Assembly (NCBI RefSeq): GCF_052857255.1
Contig: NC_135507.1
Location: 79,342,850-79,406,849 of the forward strand
Reading direction: 5' to 3'
Length of the DNA: 64,000 bases
Source of the DNA: Amblyomma americanum
Taxonomy: Eukaryota; Arthropoda; Arachnida; Ixodida; Ixodidae
Shown here: positions 43,766 through 53,539 of the stretch, in pieces
How positions within the stretch are numbered: position 1 is the stretch's first letter
Layout of the letters: each line of letters begins with the position of its first letter
Notes under the pieces: generated by a model
What the model was told of the DNA's origin: nothing
What the model saw: the letters and a program-made list of their open reading frames with translations, nothing else
The model's database searches: none
Program-made: the position numbers and the translations under genes

Positions 43766-44261
43766 CAAGGCCAAAGAATAAAACATGTTTTCAGGCTTCA
43801 GCGTAATCAATCAAGATCACGTGGCTCGGTGCGTCGCTGAGAACCCCTGGAACTCCCTGACGTCCTCCATTCACGTGCTGCATCACAGCAGCGGTGGTGG
43901 CCACCTCCCGTGACGGCAGCAGTGCTGACTCGGGCACTGGCCCAATTTGCTCTGGTCCGTGGCTGCAGGAACATCGGTAACATGGCTAGAGGCGGAGCTT
44001 TCTTCCTGTTTGAGACCTCCTTGCCAGTGCTGCATCTGCATCCCTGCGCCAGCTTGACATTCTAGAAGAATTGACATTCTAGTTGGAGCAATTTGTCTTC
44101 ACTGCATACGGCCTCCACATTGAGTGCAAGTAACGAACTGGAAGATTTCTTAAAGATTGGCTGCTATGGGGCAAATGAAATCTGAAAATTTGGTTAATAT
44201 ATGAAGTAATTAAAAGAAGAGAGCAGACCACATATGCGAACGTATTGCACAGAAGTAAAAA
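43766..44261. other. Spacer
   Basis: No recognised gene or repeat. Confidence 0.4.
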
Positions 44262-44499
44262 AATTACCCGGCGCGGTTGCTTAGCGGCTATACGTTCGCT
44301 TGCTGAGCTGAATAGCGCGTGGTCTCGGCTGCGGCGTCCGCGTTTCCGCAGAGGTGAACTGCAAAAGATGCCCCTTTGCTGCACAATGTCAGCTGATGTT
44401 AAAGAGCACCAGGCGGTCGAAATTATTTCGGAGCGCTCAATTGCGCACTTTTTTCTACCTTCCTTATTTCACTCCCTCCTGTCTTCTCGACGTGATTGA
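44262..44499 (+). repeat. Divergent tRNA-headed SINE
   Basis: Head acccggcgcggttgcttagc, then ggctatacgttcgcttgctg (A-box-like), followed by the diverged core atgtcagctgatgttaaaga, then caccaggcggtcgaaattat. The B box is degraded. Confidence 0.65.
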
Positions 44500-44890
44500 G
44501 GTGTCCACCGTGAAACGACAGCACAAGCAAAGTCAACAAGAAGGGGGGAGCCTGACGGGACTTAGCCAATGTTTCGACAAGAGGACTTGTCTTCGTCTGG
44601 GAGCCCTCTCTACAATGGGCACACAGCTACAGCGGTTCCCTTCCTCAAACGAAATTACATTCTTCGTGCCAGGCTAGTGAGCACACGGTGGTCGCCTGTT
44701 CTGTTCTGTTGTTGCCAGGAAAAATGAAAAGGAAAGTGCACAGGCCTGCCCACTGGCTCAAGCTGAGCCACAATCGCTACCACGTGCAGAAAGTCGTCTG
44801 GCCGCGTCTGAAGAGGTGTACGTGGTCGGCAGTAAAACTTTCTCGCGTGGCCACCAGGGGCACTGCGAATTTTTCCTGGGCTTTTCACTG
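44500..44890 (-). mobile_element. Penelope-like element terminal fragment with hammerhead-like motif
   Basis: Minus-strand, non-coding. At 44600-44571 the reverse complement reads CAGACGA, AGACAAG, TCCT, CTTGTC, GAAAC. This is the hammerhead core layout (CUGANGA, stem II hairpin, GAAA) with one core change (U to A), followed by a short loop and AAGTC, a GUC-type cleavage triplet position. The neighbouring text (catttttcctggcaacaaca) matches what I remember of tick Penelope-like ends, known to carry hammerhead ribozymes. It is unrelated to the inverted repeats of the element at 16049-19055. Confidence 0.5.
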
Positions 44891-45784
44891 CATGTTACGT
44901 GTGGGCTGGCAGTCTTCTGCTGCCCGTGACCACAGAGTAATCTATTATTTAAGGAGTGATAAAAAATAACGAATGGAAATAGACGAAGAGGTGCTTCTAC
45001 AGCGAAAGCAGGGACAAGCGGTGGCTGGAAAGGGCTTAGAGCACGCAGGGAAGAGAAGGAAAAAATGAAGTTACCTCGACCCCAAAACAAAGTTCGCAAA
45101 AGCGACGATGTAAATGCAAACAAAAACAAAAAGAAATATTGAACGATTTCGGAGCTTAAAGGAACGAGCTTCAGACACGAATTATTACTGCAGACGCGGT
45201 GACCTCCATTTTTACGCCACACGTGAACTACCATACACACTTTACGGGGATTGCAGTGTCTGCTGCTAACACCGCTGCGCCACTTCAAAAGGGCATTTAG
45301 CAACAAGCGACACCTTCAGAATGGGCGCTTTATTATACATTACACCCATTCAAAATATAGTGTTTTAATGGGTAAGCAGTTAAATGAAACAGCATCAAGG
45401 ATCACTTTCAGAGCTTGCTCGGGTGCATGTATTTCTAATGTGTCATTTTAAACACACAAAGCAGCTCTTCCCACACTTTGGACGAAATGAGCTCGACATC
45501 CAGCAATGAGCAGGGAATAACGCATAAAACGCCGATTACACACAAGCGGAATGACAGAATTGCACGAGCCGTCACAGAAATAAAGAAACTAATGCTTAGC
45601 ACATAGAAAAAAAAAGACCCGGCTCGATTAGAAGCGTATGCCACCAAAATTCATCCAGTCCATGCTATTCATACGAGCTTCGCGTGTGTCCCTGGGGATC
45701 CTATAAAAAAAGAGTGCCCTCTGCAACAATTGGATGGGACACTTAAGGTTCGCTTTAAGAGTATGTCGCGATAGCTGAATGGGT
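44891..45784. other. Gene-poor stretch
   Basis: AT-rich, including poly-A tracts (45115-45130, 45603-45616). No recognised feature. Confidence 0.4.
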
Positions 45785-46145
45785 TATTGTCCATATATGC
45801 AAAATTGGTCATTCTCTACTAAACATTCATAGATTACTGGGAGTCCTCACTTCTCTCCTGGCGTAGTGGCGTATTGGTGCAGAGATTAGGCGATGCGCCA
45901 CTGCTGCCACCGATGGGGCTTGTGCGACCCCGGCCGTTCTTCTCGGGTAGCCAGTCGCGACCAATCATGAATTTGACTGCCGCCTGCCACGGTGCGCAGT
46001 TCGCTCGCAATTGGGTGTGGAGGTTGTGATGACGCCACAAGGTCACGTGACCTGAGTGGCCAACCTGCCTCCCAGGTTGCTTCTCTGAAAACTTTGTGTC
46101 AATTTTTTGCTCGTGGTCAACGATGCCGACGACGGATTTTCTGCG
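45785..46145 (+). repeat. Family-X repeat, copy 3
   Basis: Direct relative of 29700-30060: the order ccatatatgcaaaattgg, tcctggcgtagtggcg, gatgcgccactgc, gacgccacaaggtcacgtga is shared. The third copy in this window. Confidence 0.7.
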
Positions 46146-46540
46146 ACACAAGCTGCTTAACACTGTCATGTTAAAATTTCCTAGCGCTGTGCGGCATGAA
46201 TGAGAGTTAAATAACCACAGGTGGGGCATACACTCTAAACAGGAACACGCCTATATTGGAGTAAAAAGCAGGTAAGCTAGTCCTCTATCGCACTCCCATT
46301 GAGGGATTGCAAGAGGGCAGTTAATTAATCCCAGAGTCTTTTTTGCGGTCCTCATATTCCGACCTTGAAAGTCCTTGAAGACGGATTTGTTGAGAACTGT
46401 GTGGAAGTGTTTTGACGTTATTTTGAAGCTGTTGCCTTTTTAAAACATCGCAATTATTTCGTGCGGCCACAGCGAACGCATTCCAACAGGCCTTCAAACC
46501 GCTGCACTTTTCCTGAATGGCACAAGCTTTTCTTGGAGTC
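46146..46540. other. Spacer
   Basis: No recognised feature. Confidence 0.4.
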
Positions 46541-46545
46541 CCATC

Positions 46546-46637
46546 TGTGTGCGTGTGCGTGCGTGTGCGTGCGTGCGTGCGTGTGCGTGCATGCGTGTTT
46601 GTGTGTGTGTGTGCGCGCGCGCGCGTGTGTGTGTGTG
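46546..46637. repeat. (TGCG/TG)n microsatellite
   Basis: About 90 bp of gtgtgcgtgcgtg-type dinucleotide and tetranucleotide repeat, with a (GC)n core near 46612-46625. Alternating purine-pyrimidine sequence could take Z-DNA form. It makes false open frames on both strands. Confidence 0.9.
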
Positions 46638-46640
46638 GTT

Positions 46641-47045
46641 CGGATCCCACCGGCCGCACGGCTGCTTTTTCTGCTGCTTTATAATCAATTTACTTTAAGC
46701 GACAGATTCATGGATGTATTATTCTCCCACCGTTCAGCGCTACAAATTATAAAATAGAAACATTCGCTTATGATTTCGGTGACTGTTGGTGTCCATGTTT
46801 TTCATACGAGCCCCTCCTTTCCCTTTGTTTATATATATATGCGGGCGTGTGTGTGAGTATGTGTGTATATGTGGGTTAAATAATTATATACAGTTCTACC
46901 TATGCAGCATTTTAACATCTCAGTCGGAATATATCCATTCCCACTTTTAAGAGCGTTACCTCATACTCATCATGTTTGCTACCACTTGCCTTCGGCGTGA
47001 AATTTTCTAAGATCGAGGAATTAAAGATGACGCCTATGTTCGGGT
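46641..47045. other. AT-rich spacer with (TA)n
   Basis: (TA)n at 46829-46840 and a degenerate (GT)n up to 46870. No gene recognised. Confidence 0.45.
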
Positions 47046-47300
47046 GCCAATGATGACGTCAATACCCAATGTGGCGGACAGGAGTGAAACCACGTGATTA
47101 TGGCGTCGTATTCAAAGATCTCCGGTGGCAAAGTTTTTGAGTCTCAAATCGAAGATGGCGGCCAAATTCCGCTGCCAATGCTGAAGTCATGATCCAGTAT
47201 GGCAGATAGAACAGAAACCACGTGATTATGACGTCATGGGGACGAAATGGTCGCATAGTTTCGAATTTTAAATTGAAGATGGCGCCTTTCTGTGTGGAGT
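47046..47300. repeat. Two-unit tandem repeat of about 130 bp
   Basis: gccaatgatgacgtcaatac (47047 on) recurs as gccaatgctgaagtcatgat (47178 on), and gaaaccacgtgattatg recurs 129 bp apart (47088, 47217). Each unit contains an E box (cacgtg), a CRE-like tgacgtca and an aagatggcgg motif. The motifs recur too regularly to ignore, but no adjoining gene is seen. Confidence 0.6.
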
Positions 47301-47464
47301 CAAAGCTAAGATGGCGGCCAATAACATTACTTGTGCTTGGCTAGGCGGGGTGCGTGCAGCCATATGTAAACAACCGTATCCCTCGGGAGCACTCAGATGC
47401 AAAGCGTACCACACTTTAATCTAATTCATATCAATTTTAGTAAATCAAACAGCTAGAACTCGTT

Positions 47465-48669
47465 ACTTCAACGACTTCCAGATGGTGGTTTATAGGAAGT
47501 GCGTACCATTATCTGCGTCGAAGAATATATGTCTGGTCATCATTCGATTGCAAGTGTAGAGTGACATATGAGCAACGTGATGTACAGTTCCCGCGACGTC
47601 TCAGCTAATGTTTTGCGCCTGCTATCCATATTATGATAATCGACGTGTGCATACTTGCTTGATACTAAACCTGTCCTCGCCAATGACGCCACTTTGATGG
47701 TCATTGCACATGACAGCGAGAGATTTGCTGTGTAACAGAATTGTCATTAAGCCCATGCACCGGCTAACTTTCTCATGCAATCTTTCGACGACTGCTTACA
47801 GCCGTCACTACGGCGTGTGGCATACTCTCGCAGCAAATTTAAATATCACTGGGTTGAAAACTGCTATACTTGTCTGGTAAACAAGCCCTACTCTGTTCGC
47901 GGACGTCGCCCAGCAAACAAGCTTATTCCTCCGTGGCCAGTTCGATGGTATAGACTTACAACTCCAGCTAAAGTCTGTAGCTGCTACTTCATTACACCAA
48001 ACCCGAGCAGGTTATCAGATGTGCACGCTCGTTGTATTCTTTGTACAGCATGCACTTGAGATTCTTTTCCACATTTTCCCTTCAGGATACTGATTTAATG
48101 TCGGCGGAATGTCTCAGTTGGAGTGCTCTTCCTTCTCCATAATCCTACAGCTCGCCCTCGTGATTATTGCCTCTTTGATTTTTATAGCATACTTAATTTA
48201 AATCACACGAGTGCATTTGAAAGTGACGGTACTTATTCCTAGCAGTAAGTAAAAATAAGAAAAATGGACGCCACAATCTCCGACAATAGACAGACACTAA
48301 CTTTATTAACGCTGCAGGTAAAGTAGACCGGATGTCCTAGAGCTTTCCCGTCTGGAGGACACAGTAAGCCCGTTACACGTGCCGAGCTTGAAGGCTCAGT
48401 TCCATGCTACGCAGCGCGATCTCCCACTGCTCCTCGGTAGAGATTATAAAGGGGATTGCAGGCACGTCTGTTACTGCGTAGGACTAGAACCTGCGCATAA
48501 CGGTGCTTAGAGAAAGTGAATGCTAATCAGCTCAGCTAATCCAGGATACCAAGCGAAAGCTATTGGCGTTTAGTGTGTTAATTGGAGTTGGCATTGACAA
48601 CGTCGTGAACGCCAGTGATATTGAGGAAAGGAAGGGCGCATAAATGGCTCCCTGGGTCAGGGACCACCC
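47465..48669. repeat. Left arm of a large inverted repeat
   Basis: Reverse-complement similarity to 51745-53440. Paired landmarks: tctggtcatcattcgattgc (47541) with gatcgaatgatcaccagatg (53379); aatagacagacactaactt (48286) with the aacttggtgtctgtctgcta side (52628); gttgacaacgtcgt-type text (48594) with its partner near 51809; and the end gtcagggaccacccg (48655). Many substitutions, so it is old. Confidence 0.75.
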
Positions 48670-48757
48670 GAAGCCGTGGCTCAGTGGTTAGTGCGCTGGG
48701 CTACTGAATCACAGTGCCTGGGGTCGAAACCGACCACGGCGGCCGCGTTTCGATGGA
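48670..48757 (+). repeat. SINE head interrupted by LINE-F
   Basis: tRNA-like head: gccgtggctcagtggttagt (A box), ggggtcgaaaccgaccacgg (B box), then cgtttcgatgga, where the LINE-F 3' tail starts. The 3' remainder of a SINE resumes at 51068 beyond LINE-F. Confidence 0.75.
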
Positions 48758-49124
48758 GGTGGTGGTGGTAGGGGTTTTATTAAAGGTAATAGTAAAAAGG
48801 AAGGAAAAGATTTTTGCTAGCCCCGGCATCTGCCATCGATATTGAAGCACCTGAGCTGGGGCAGCGGAAATAAAGGAAAGCAGGCAGAATGGAGAAATGA
48901 AATGAAAGAGGTGAGTGGACAGGAAGAGAGGATAGGGGGAGAAGTAATATGTACAAACAATGTACACAATAAGAAATGTGTCCAGGTTGTGCGCGTGATT
49001 AGTTCATATTAGAGGAATTAAATCACACACGCGCACAGCACTGTGTTGGTTACAACTGGAGTGGGGCGTCCAGTTATTAATCGTTCAAGGTACAACTCGC
49101 GGAGCGCTCGGTCGCTGCGTGTAA

Positions 49125-50054
49125 CTACCTGACGGAGAACAGACGGGACGTCAAGCCCGTGTGTTCGAGGAATGCACAGAGGCTCACCAAAGTTCGCTCA
49201 CGAGTGCGCGCACTGCCCTGCGGCCACAATAGCGCCTTGATGGAGTCTTGTAGTATGCCTTGCGCCCTATAGGCCGCGAGCATATCGCGACGGGCATCGG
49301 CGAACGCGGTACAGTGAAGGAGCAGGTGTTCTAGTGTTTCCACTGCACCGCATCCGTCACACACATCACTCGTCGCGATTCCGTGACGCACCCGTCGTTC
49401 CCCGGGACACACGCAGCCAATGCGCGCGCGGAGGATCATTGCACGTTGTGACCGTGTAAGTGCGCGACAGCCGGTGACACTGTCGATGCGCTCCCCTCCC
49501 GCGATGCGTGGGTTGGGGTGCTGCTTTCGGAAATGGTCGTGGATGACCGCACGCACGTCCTCCAGCGCAAGGGGCAGGTCGCTGGCAGGTAGTTGGTGTG
49601 CAGCGGTCGCGAGGTCGTTAGCTTCTTCGTTGCCTGCGATGCCGCAGTGACCGGGCACCCACTGTGCACGCGCGGCACAACCTCTCTGCGCGAGGCACTC
49701 GATGCGCGAGCGAATTTCGCGCATTAGTGGGGTACCGCGGCCGTTAGATTTCAGGAGGCTGAGGGCGGCGCGGGAGTCACACAGCAGAGCATTCCTGGGC
49801 GGCGGAGGGCCGAGGGTGAGCAGCAGGTTCAGCCCGAGCCGGATCACCATCATCTCCGCCGTGGTGTAGGAGCCCAGGAAGGCTGCGTGTTGCTGGCTGT
49901 GCAGTCGCAGGGCGAGGATGGTGGCCGCCGCAGCAAGGGAGCAGCTGTCGCGGGCCTCTGAGCCGTCGGTGTACACGGTCCTGGAGCTCCTCGTGTATGA
50001 CGGCTCTGGCCAGCTGCTGCATAGCACAGAGGGGTGTGCTCCGCTTTCCCGCAA
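49125..50054 (-). pseudogene. LINE-F RNase H
   Basis: A 309-codon frame with all RNase H signatures: TVYTDGSEARDSCS (Asp), SYTTAEMMVIRLGL (Glu), LLCDSRAALSLL (Asp), QWVPGHCGIAGNEEANDLA (His and Asp). The C-terminal cysteine motif is CDGCGAVETLEHLLLHC. The RNase H looks intact. It is separated from the RT by about 270 bp in which the frame is broken (50054-50328), so the polyprotein is not continuous. Confidence 0.85.
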
Positions 50055-50327
50055 TGCCGACGATCTCTCGCTGTACTTCTGAGGCAGCAGGCCAGGGCGC
50101 GCAAGAGCCGTAGGGGGGTGGGCCTTGGGTCAATTGCTCATACTCGAACAGTGCCGCGCCCATTCGTTAGCGCGGGTGGGAGCGCATACGCTCCAGCAGC
50201 GAGCCGCCGTCCGGTGCGCGGTGAGGCCGGTCGATGTGATTCAATGCCCTGCGCGGTGCTTGGAGCTCAAGTGGCCACGCTTCTGCCTCGGCCAACGTTG
50301 CGGCGCACTGCGAGTTTTTGGGCAGGC

Positions 50328-51066
50328 CTAGGCACACGCGCAGGGAATTGCTGTGCTGAAGCTCCAGGTTCTTCCAGCATGCTTGCGCACCGTGACGAGC
50401 GGCAACGCATAGAGCACCGCACCCAAAGCTGCGGCATTGTATAGCCGCAGCGCGGCTTGCTGGGAGATGCCCTGGCCTCGAGCGGGGAGCTCATGCACGG
50501 CGGCGGCGATCCTCTTCATCTGCAGACAGGCCTTGGTCGCCGCGGGGCGGAAGGAAAGGCGCCAGTCGATGTCCAGGCCAAGGTACCGCACCGATTTACG
50601 CCAATGAATCGGAGTCCCGTCCAGTGACAGTGGCGCAAGGTGCGCGAGCGAGCGCGAAACGCAGGCCATGACCACCGATTTGTCCGCGCTCAGCGACAGA
50701 TCAAGGCCACGCAAGATGGCATCGATTGCGGTGAGGGCTCCCTGAAGGCACCCCCGCCCGCGGAACGCCTCGCCCGGTGGTCCCCGGCACAACAGAGCTA
50801 TGTCGCTTGCATTTATGGACATGTACACATGGTGTCGGCCGCTCGTGGGGAGGGAGGCCGGCACCACCGACATGGCCACATTAAACAGAAATGGTGATAG
50901 CACACAGCCCTGCTTCACGCCCATGTCCACTGGGCGAGGCTTGGAGAGCTTACCCCCTACTCGTACGCGCATGGTGCGCCCGTTCACACCAGCCCCCTCA
51001 AGCACCGCGAGAATTGGTGCGCGGTGAACGTTGTCAAAAGCACCCGAGACGTCCAGTAGTAGCCGA
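50328..51066 (-). pseudogene. LINE-F reverse transcriptase, N-terminally truncated
   Basis: Frame begins within the SINE at 51149; the LINE part starts LLLDVSGAFDNVHRAPI (first catalytic Asp). Then GVKQGCVLSPFLFNVAM, and a diverged active site YMSINASDIALL where Y-x-D-D is expected, so the catalytic pair is lost. The thumb block VRYLGLDIDWRLSF follows. The fingers are missing. Confidence 0.85.
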
Positions 51067-51067
51067 A

Positions 51068-51255
51068 ACGCAAAGGCTCCCGTGTGTTGTGCGTTGTCAT
51101 TGTACATTAAAGAAGTCCAGGTGGTCGAAATTATTCCGGAGCCCTCCACAACGGCGCCTCTTTCATTTCATCTCTTTGCTTCAGTATCAGATGCCGGGTT
51201 AGCAAAATTATTTTATTTCCTTTTTATTATTGTTTTAATGAAACCAATTACTAGT
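51068..51255 (+). repeat. SINE body with LINE-F-like 3' tail
   Basis: Continues gaaacgcaaaggctcccgtg and the Ruka-type core, but its 3' third (51187-51255, with cagatgccgggttagcaaaa and tttcctttttattattg) is similar to the LINE-F 3' end read in the same sense (48770-48835 in reverse). The SINE therefore carries a tail that a LINE-F-type enzyme could recognise. Confidence 0.75.
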
Positions 51256-51264
51256 TAGTACTTC

Positions 51265-51362
51265 TCGGTTACTCCATTATCCCTTTTCTTATGGCGGGGT
51301 TTAGGTGTCCGCCGAGATGTGAGGAAGATACTGCGCCATTTTCTTTCCCCTAAGACCAATTT
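51265..51362 (+). repeat. Ruka 3' fragment
   Basis: ttatcccttttcttatggcg to ctaagaccaattttc: only the final part of the SINE body. Confidence 0.75.
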
Positions 51363-51388
51363 TCATTCATTATTTCAATGGAGGCCTC

Positions 51389-51744
51389 AGTCGCGTTTTC
51401 AGGTACGTGGATGTGGTGAGAAAGAGTTGGCAGGTTGGTGGTGGAAATTGTTTTTTTAAGAAAGAAAATTGCGCAGTATCTGTCTCATATCTCGGCGGAC
51501 AACTGAACCGCGCTGTAAAGGAAGGGATAAAGCAGAGACTGAGAGGAAAGGAAGAGGTGCCACAGAGGAAGGCTCCCGAGTAATTTCATCCACCTGGGGA
51601 TCATTAACTGGCACTGACATCTCACAGCTCACGAGCGCCCTTGAGTTTCGCCAGCATCCAGACGTGGCCGCCGCGGTCTGGCTCGAACCCGGTAACTCCG
51701 AATCAGTAGACGAGCGCGCTAACCACTGGGCCAATACGGCGGGT
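51389..51744 (-). repeat. Full-length Ruka variant with extended 3' tail
   Basis: Same subfamily as 43401-43765, including the extra tail (51389-51446). The head is at 51744-51660 with a slightly mutated A box (ggcccagtggttagcgcgct) and B box (gggttcgagccagaccgcgg). It abuts the right arm of the large inverted repeat at the position where a SINE head abuts the left arm (48670). Confidence 0.85.
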
Positions 51745-53440
51745 GGTCCACTGACCCAGGAAGCCAGTTATGCGCTCTTCCTTTCCTCAAAATCACCGGC
51801 GTCTACGACGTTGTCAACGCCAACGCCAATAAACAAAATAAACGCCAATTGATTTCGATTGGTATCCTGAATTAACTGAGATAATTAGCATTCATTTTTT
51901 GAAGCGAAAGCTTTACCGGCCGTGAACTTGCGATTTTCCCGTGGCCGCATTCTGAGGAGGCACATGATGTCACAACGCGCGAATCACATATCTCGATGGA
52001 CACCCGAACCATGCCTTCCTTTTCCCCTGCCCCTTTATCTGTTCGTTTACGGCGAGGTTCGGGTGTCCACGGCTACTGTGCATTGTGCGCTCGCCGCGCC
52101 ATCTGGTATGATGTCACACCGCGCGGCTTGCCACCGCAACCATTTGGTATGACGTCACACCGCGTTCTTCGTCGTTCCGCTCACCTCCGCTCGCTTCACC
52201 AGCTGTGTCGCATGCCTGACAACATGTCGGAGGATTGAAAAGGAGAGCTCGCGTGTGCTGCAACTGCAGTTGTGGCGTCTTTAACGCACCGACAACATAG
52301 CTAGACAACAAGACTAACAGGACTTGCAATCAAGATTAACCAAGGCTAACCATGCTATGCCTTAGCTTTCGCTACGTATATCCTGGCATAGCCGAGCTAA
52401 GCCACTGCCAATTTTTTTTCTAAGCGCTGTTATGCCCAAGTTCTAGTCCTACGCAGTAGCCGACGTGCCTGCATTCCACTTTATAATCGCTACCGAGGAC
52501 CAGTGGGAGATCGTGCTGCGACGCATGGTTCTGGGCCTTCAAGCTCGCCTCGTGTAACGGACAGACTGGGTCTCCGACGCGAGAAAGCTCGTCTACATCC
52601 GTCCTACTTGACCTGCAGCGTTAATAAACTTGGTGTCTGTCTGCTATCATCGATGGTGACGTCCATTTTTCTTATTGCTACTTGCTACTAGTATTAAGTA
52701 CCACTACCGCCACCTCCAAATGCAATCCTGGTGTAAATTATGGTGACTAAGTAACAAACTCAAGAGGCTATCATCGAGAGGGAGAGCTGTAGGATTAGGG
52801 AAAATGAAGTGCACTCTAACTCATACCTTCCGGGAATATAACAGCTGCATCATAAAGGAAAGAATGTTGAAAACAATTGCATTTACGCAGCGCAGACAGA
52901 GTACATCGTGCCTGCATATTTGCTAATCAACTCGAATTTGGTCTTATAAAGTCACAGCTACAGACTTCAGCAAGATTGCTAAGTCTGTGCCTTACCTTTG
53001 GCGCCGAAAGAACAAGCTGGTTTGCTGGGAAACGTCCGTGAAGAGAGCAGTGCTGGTTTACAAGAAAAGCTGAACAGTTTTCAACCCGATGAATTTAATT
53101 TGCTGTCAGATCTTGGCACAAGCCGTGTTCTGAAAGTAATCCTCGAAAGATGGTGTGACGAGGGGAACAGGTTGGCTCAATGACAATTCTCTTACACAGC
53201 AGATCTCTCGCTGTCACGTGCAATGACCATCAAATTGACATCAAGGGCGAGGACTTCATTATTATGAAGCAAGTATTCACACCTCGCTTATCATATTATG
53301 AATACGAAGCGCAAAAGCTTAGTTGAAACATAGCCAGAACTGTAGATCAGGTCGTTCATAGGTCGCTCTGCAATTGTGATCGAATGATCACCAGATGTAT
53401 TTTCTTGGTCGCCGACATCGGCATGCTCTTCCTAGAAAGT
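51745..53440. repeat. Right arm of the large inverted repeat
   Basis: Reverse complement of 47465-48669, starting gtccactgacccaggaagcc. It is split by an insertion of about 460 bp (51930-52395). Confidence 0.75.
51930..52395. repeat. Insertion in the right arm: short dispersed element
   Basis: Absent from the left arm. It contains an inverted pair ggacacccgaacc (52000-52012) and ggttcgggtgtcc (52056-52068), and a two-fold repeat of ggtatgatgtcacaccgcg and ggtatgacgtcacaccgcg (52106, 52146). Part of it near 52375-52415 matches 2015-2098 in reverse. Probably a MITE-like element. Confidence 0.55.
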
Positions 53441-53539
53441 GGGAATGGAGATATTCCGAATTAAATAAAATATAATTTGTATAGTTGTAACTGTTTATAA
53501 TTATATACCACACACACATATTTAAGACAAACAATTGGG

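Larger units (their letters stand above)
48757..51066 (-). mobile_element. LINE-F, 5'-truncated LINE with RT and RNase H
   Basis: Right to left: RT palm to thumb (51066-50328), RNase H (50054-49125), 3'UTR (49124-48900) and a terminus with AATAAAAC followed by (CCA)n at 48757-48778. The body is GC-rich and comparatively well preserved. It sits inside a SINE with no obvious target-site duplication, and its 3' end is similar to a SINE tail downstream (51160-51255). Confidence 0.9.

Noticed and set aside
46494..46757. His/Thr/Arg- or Cys/Val-rich open frames
   Set aside because: Produced by the (TGCG/TG)n microsatellite, open in several frames on both strands.
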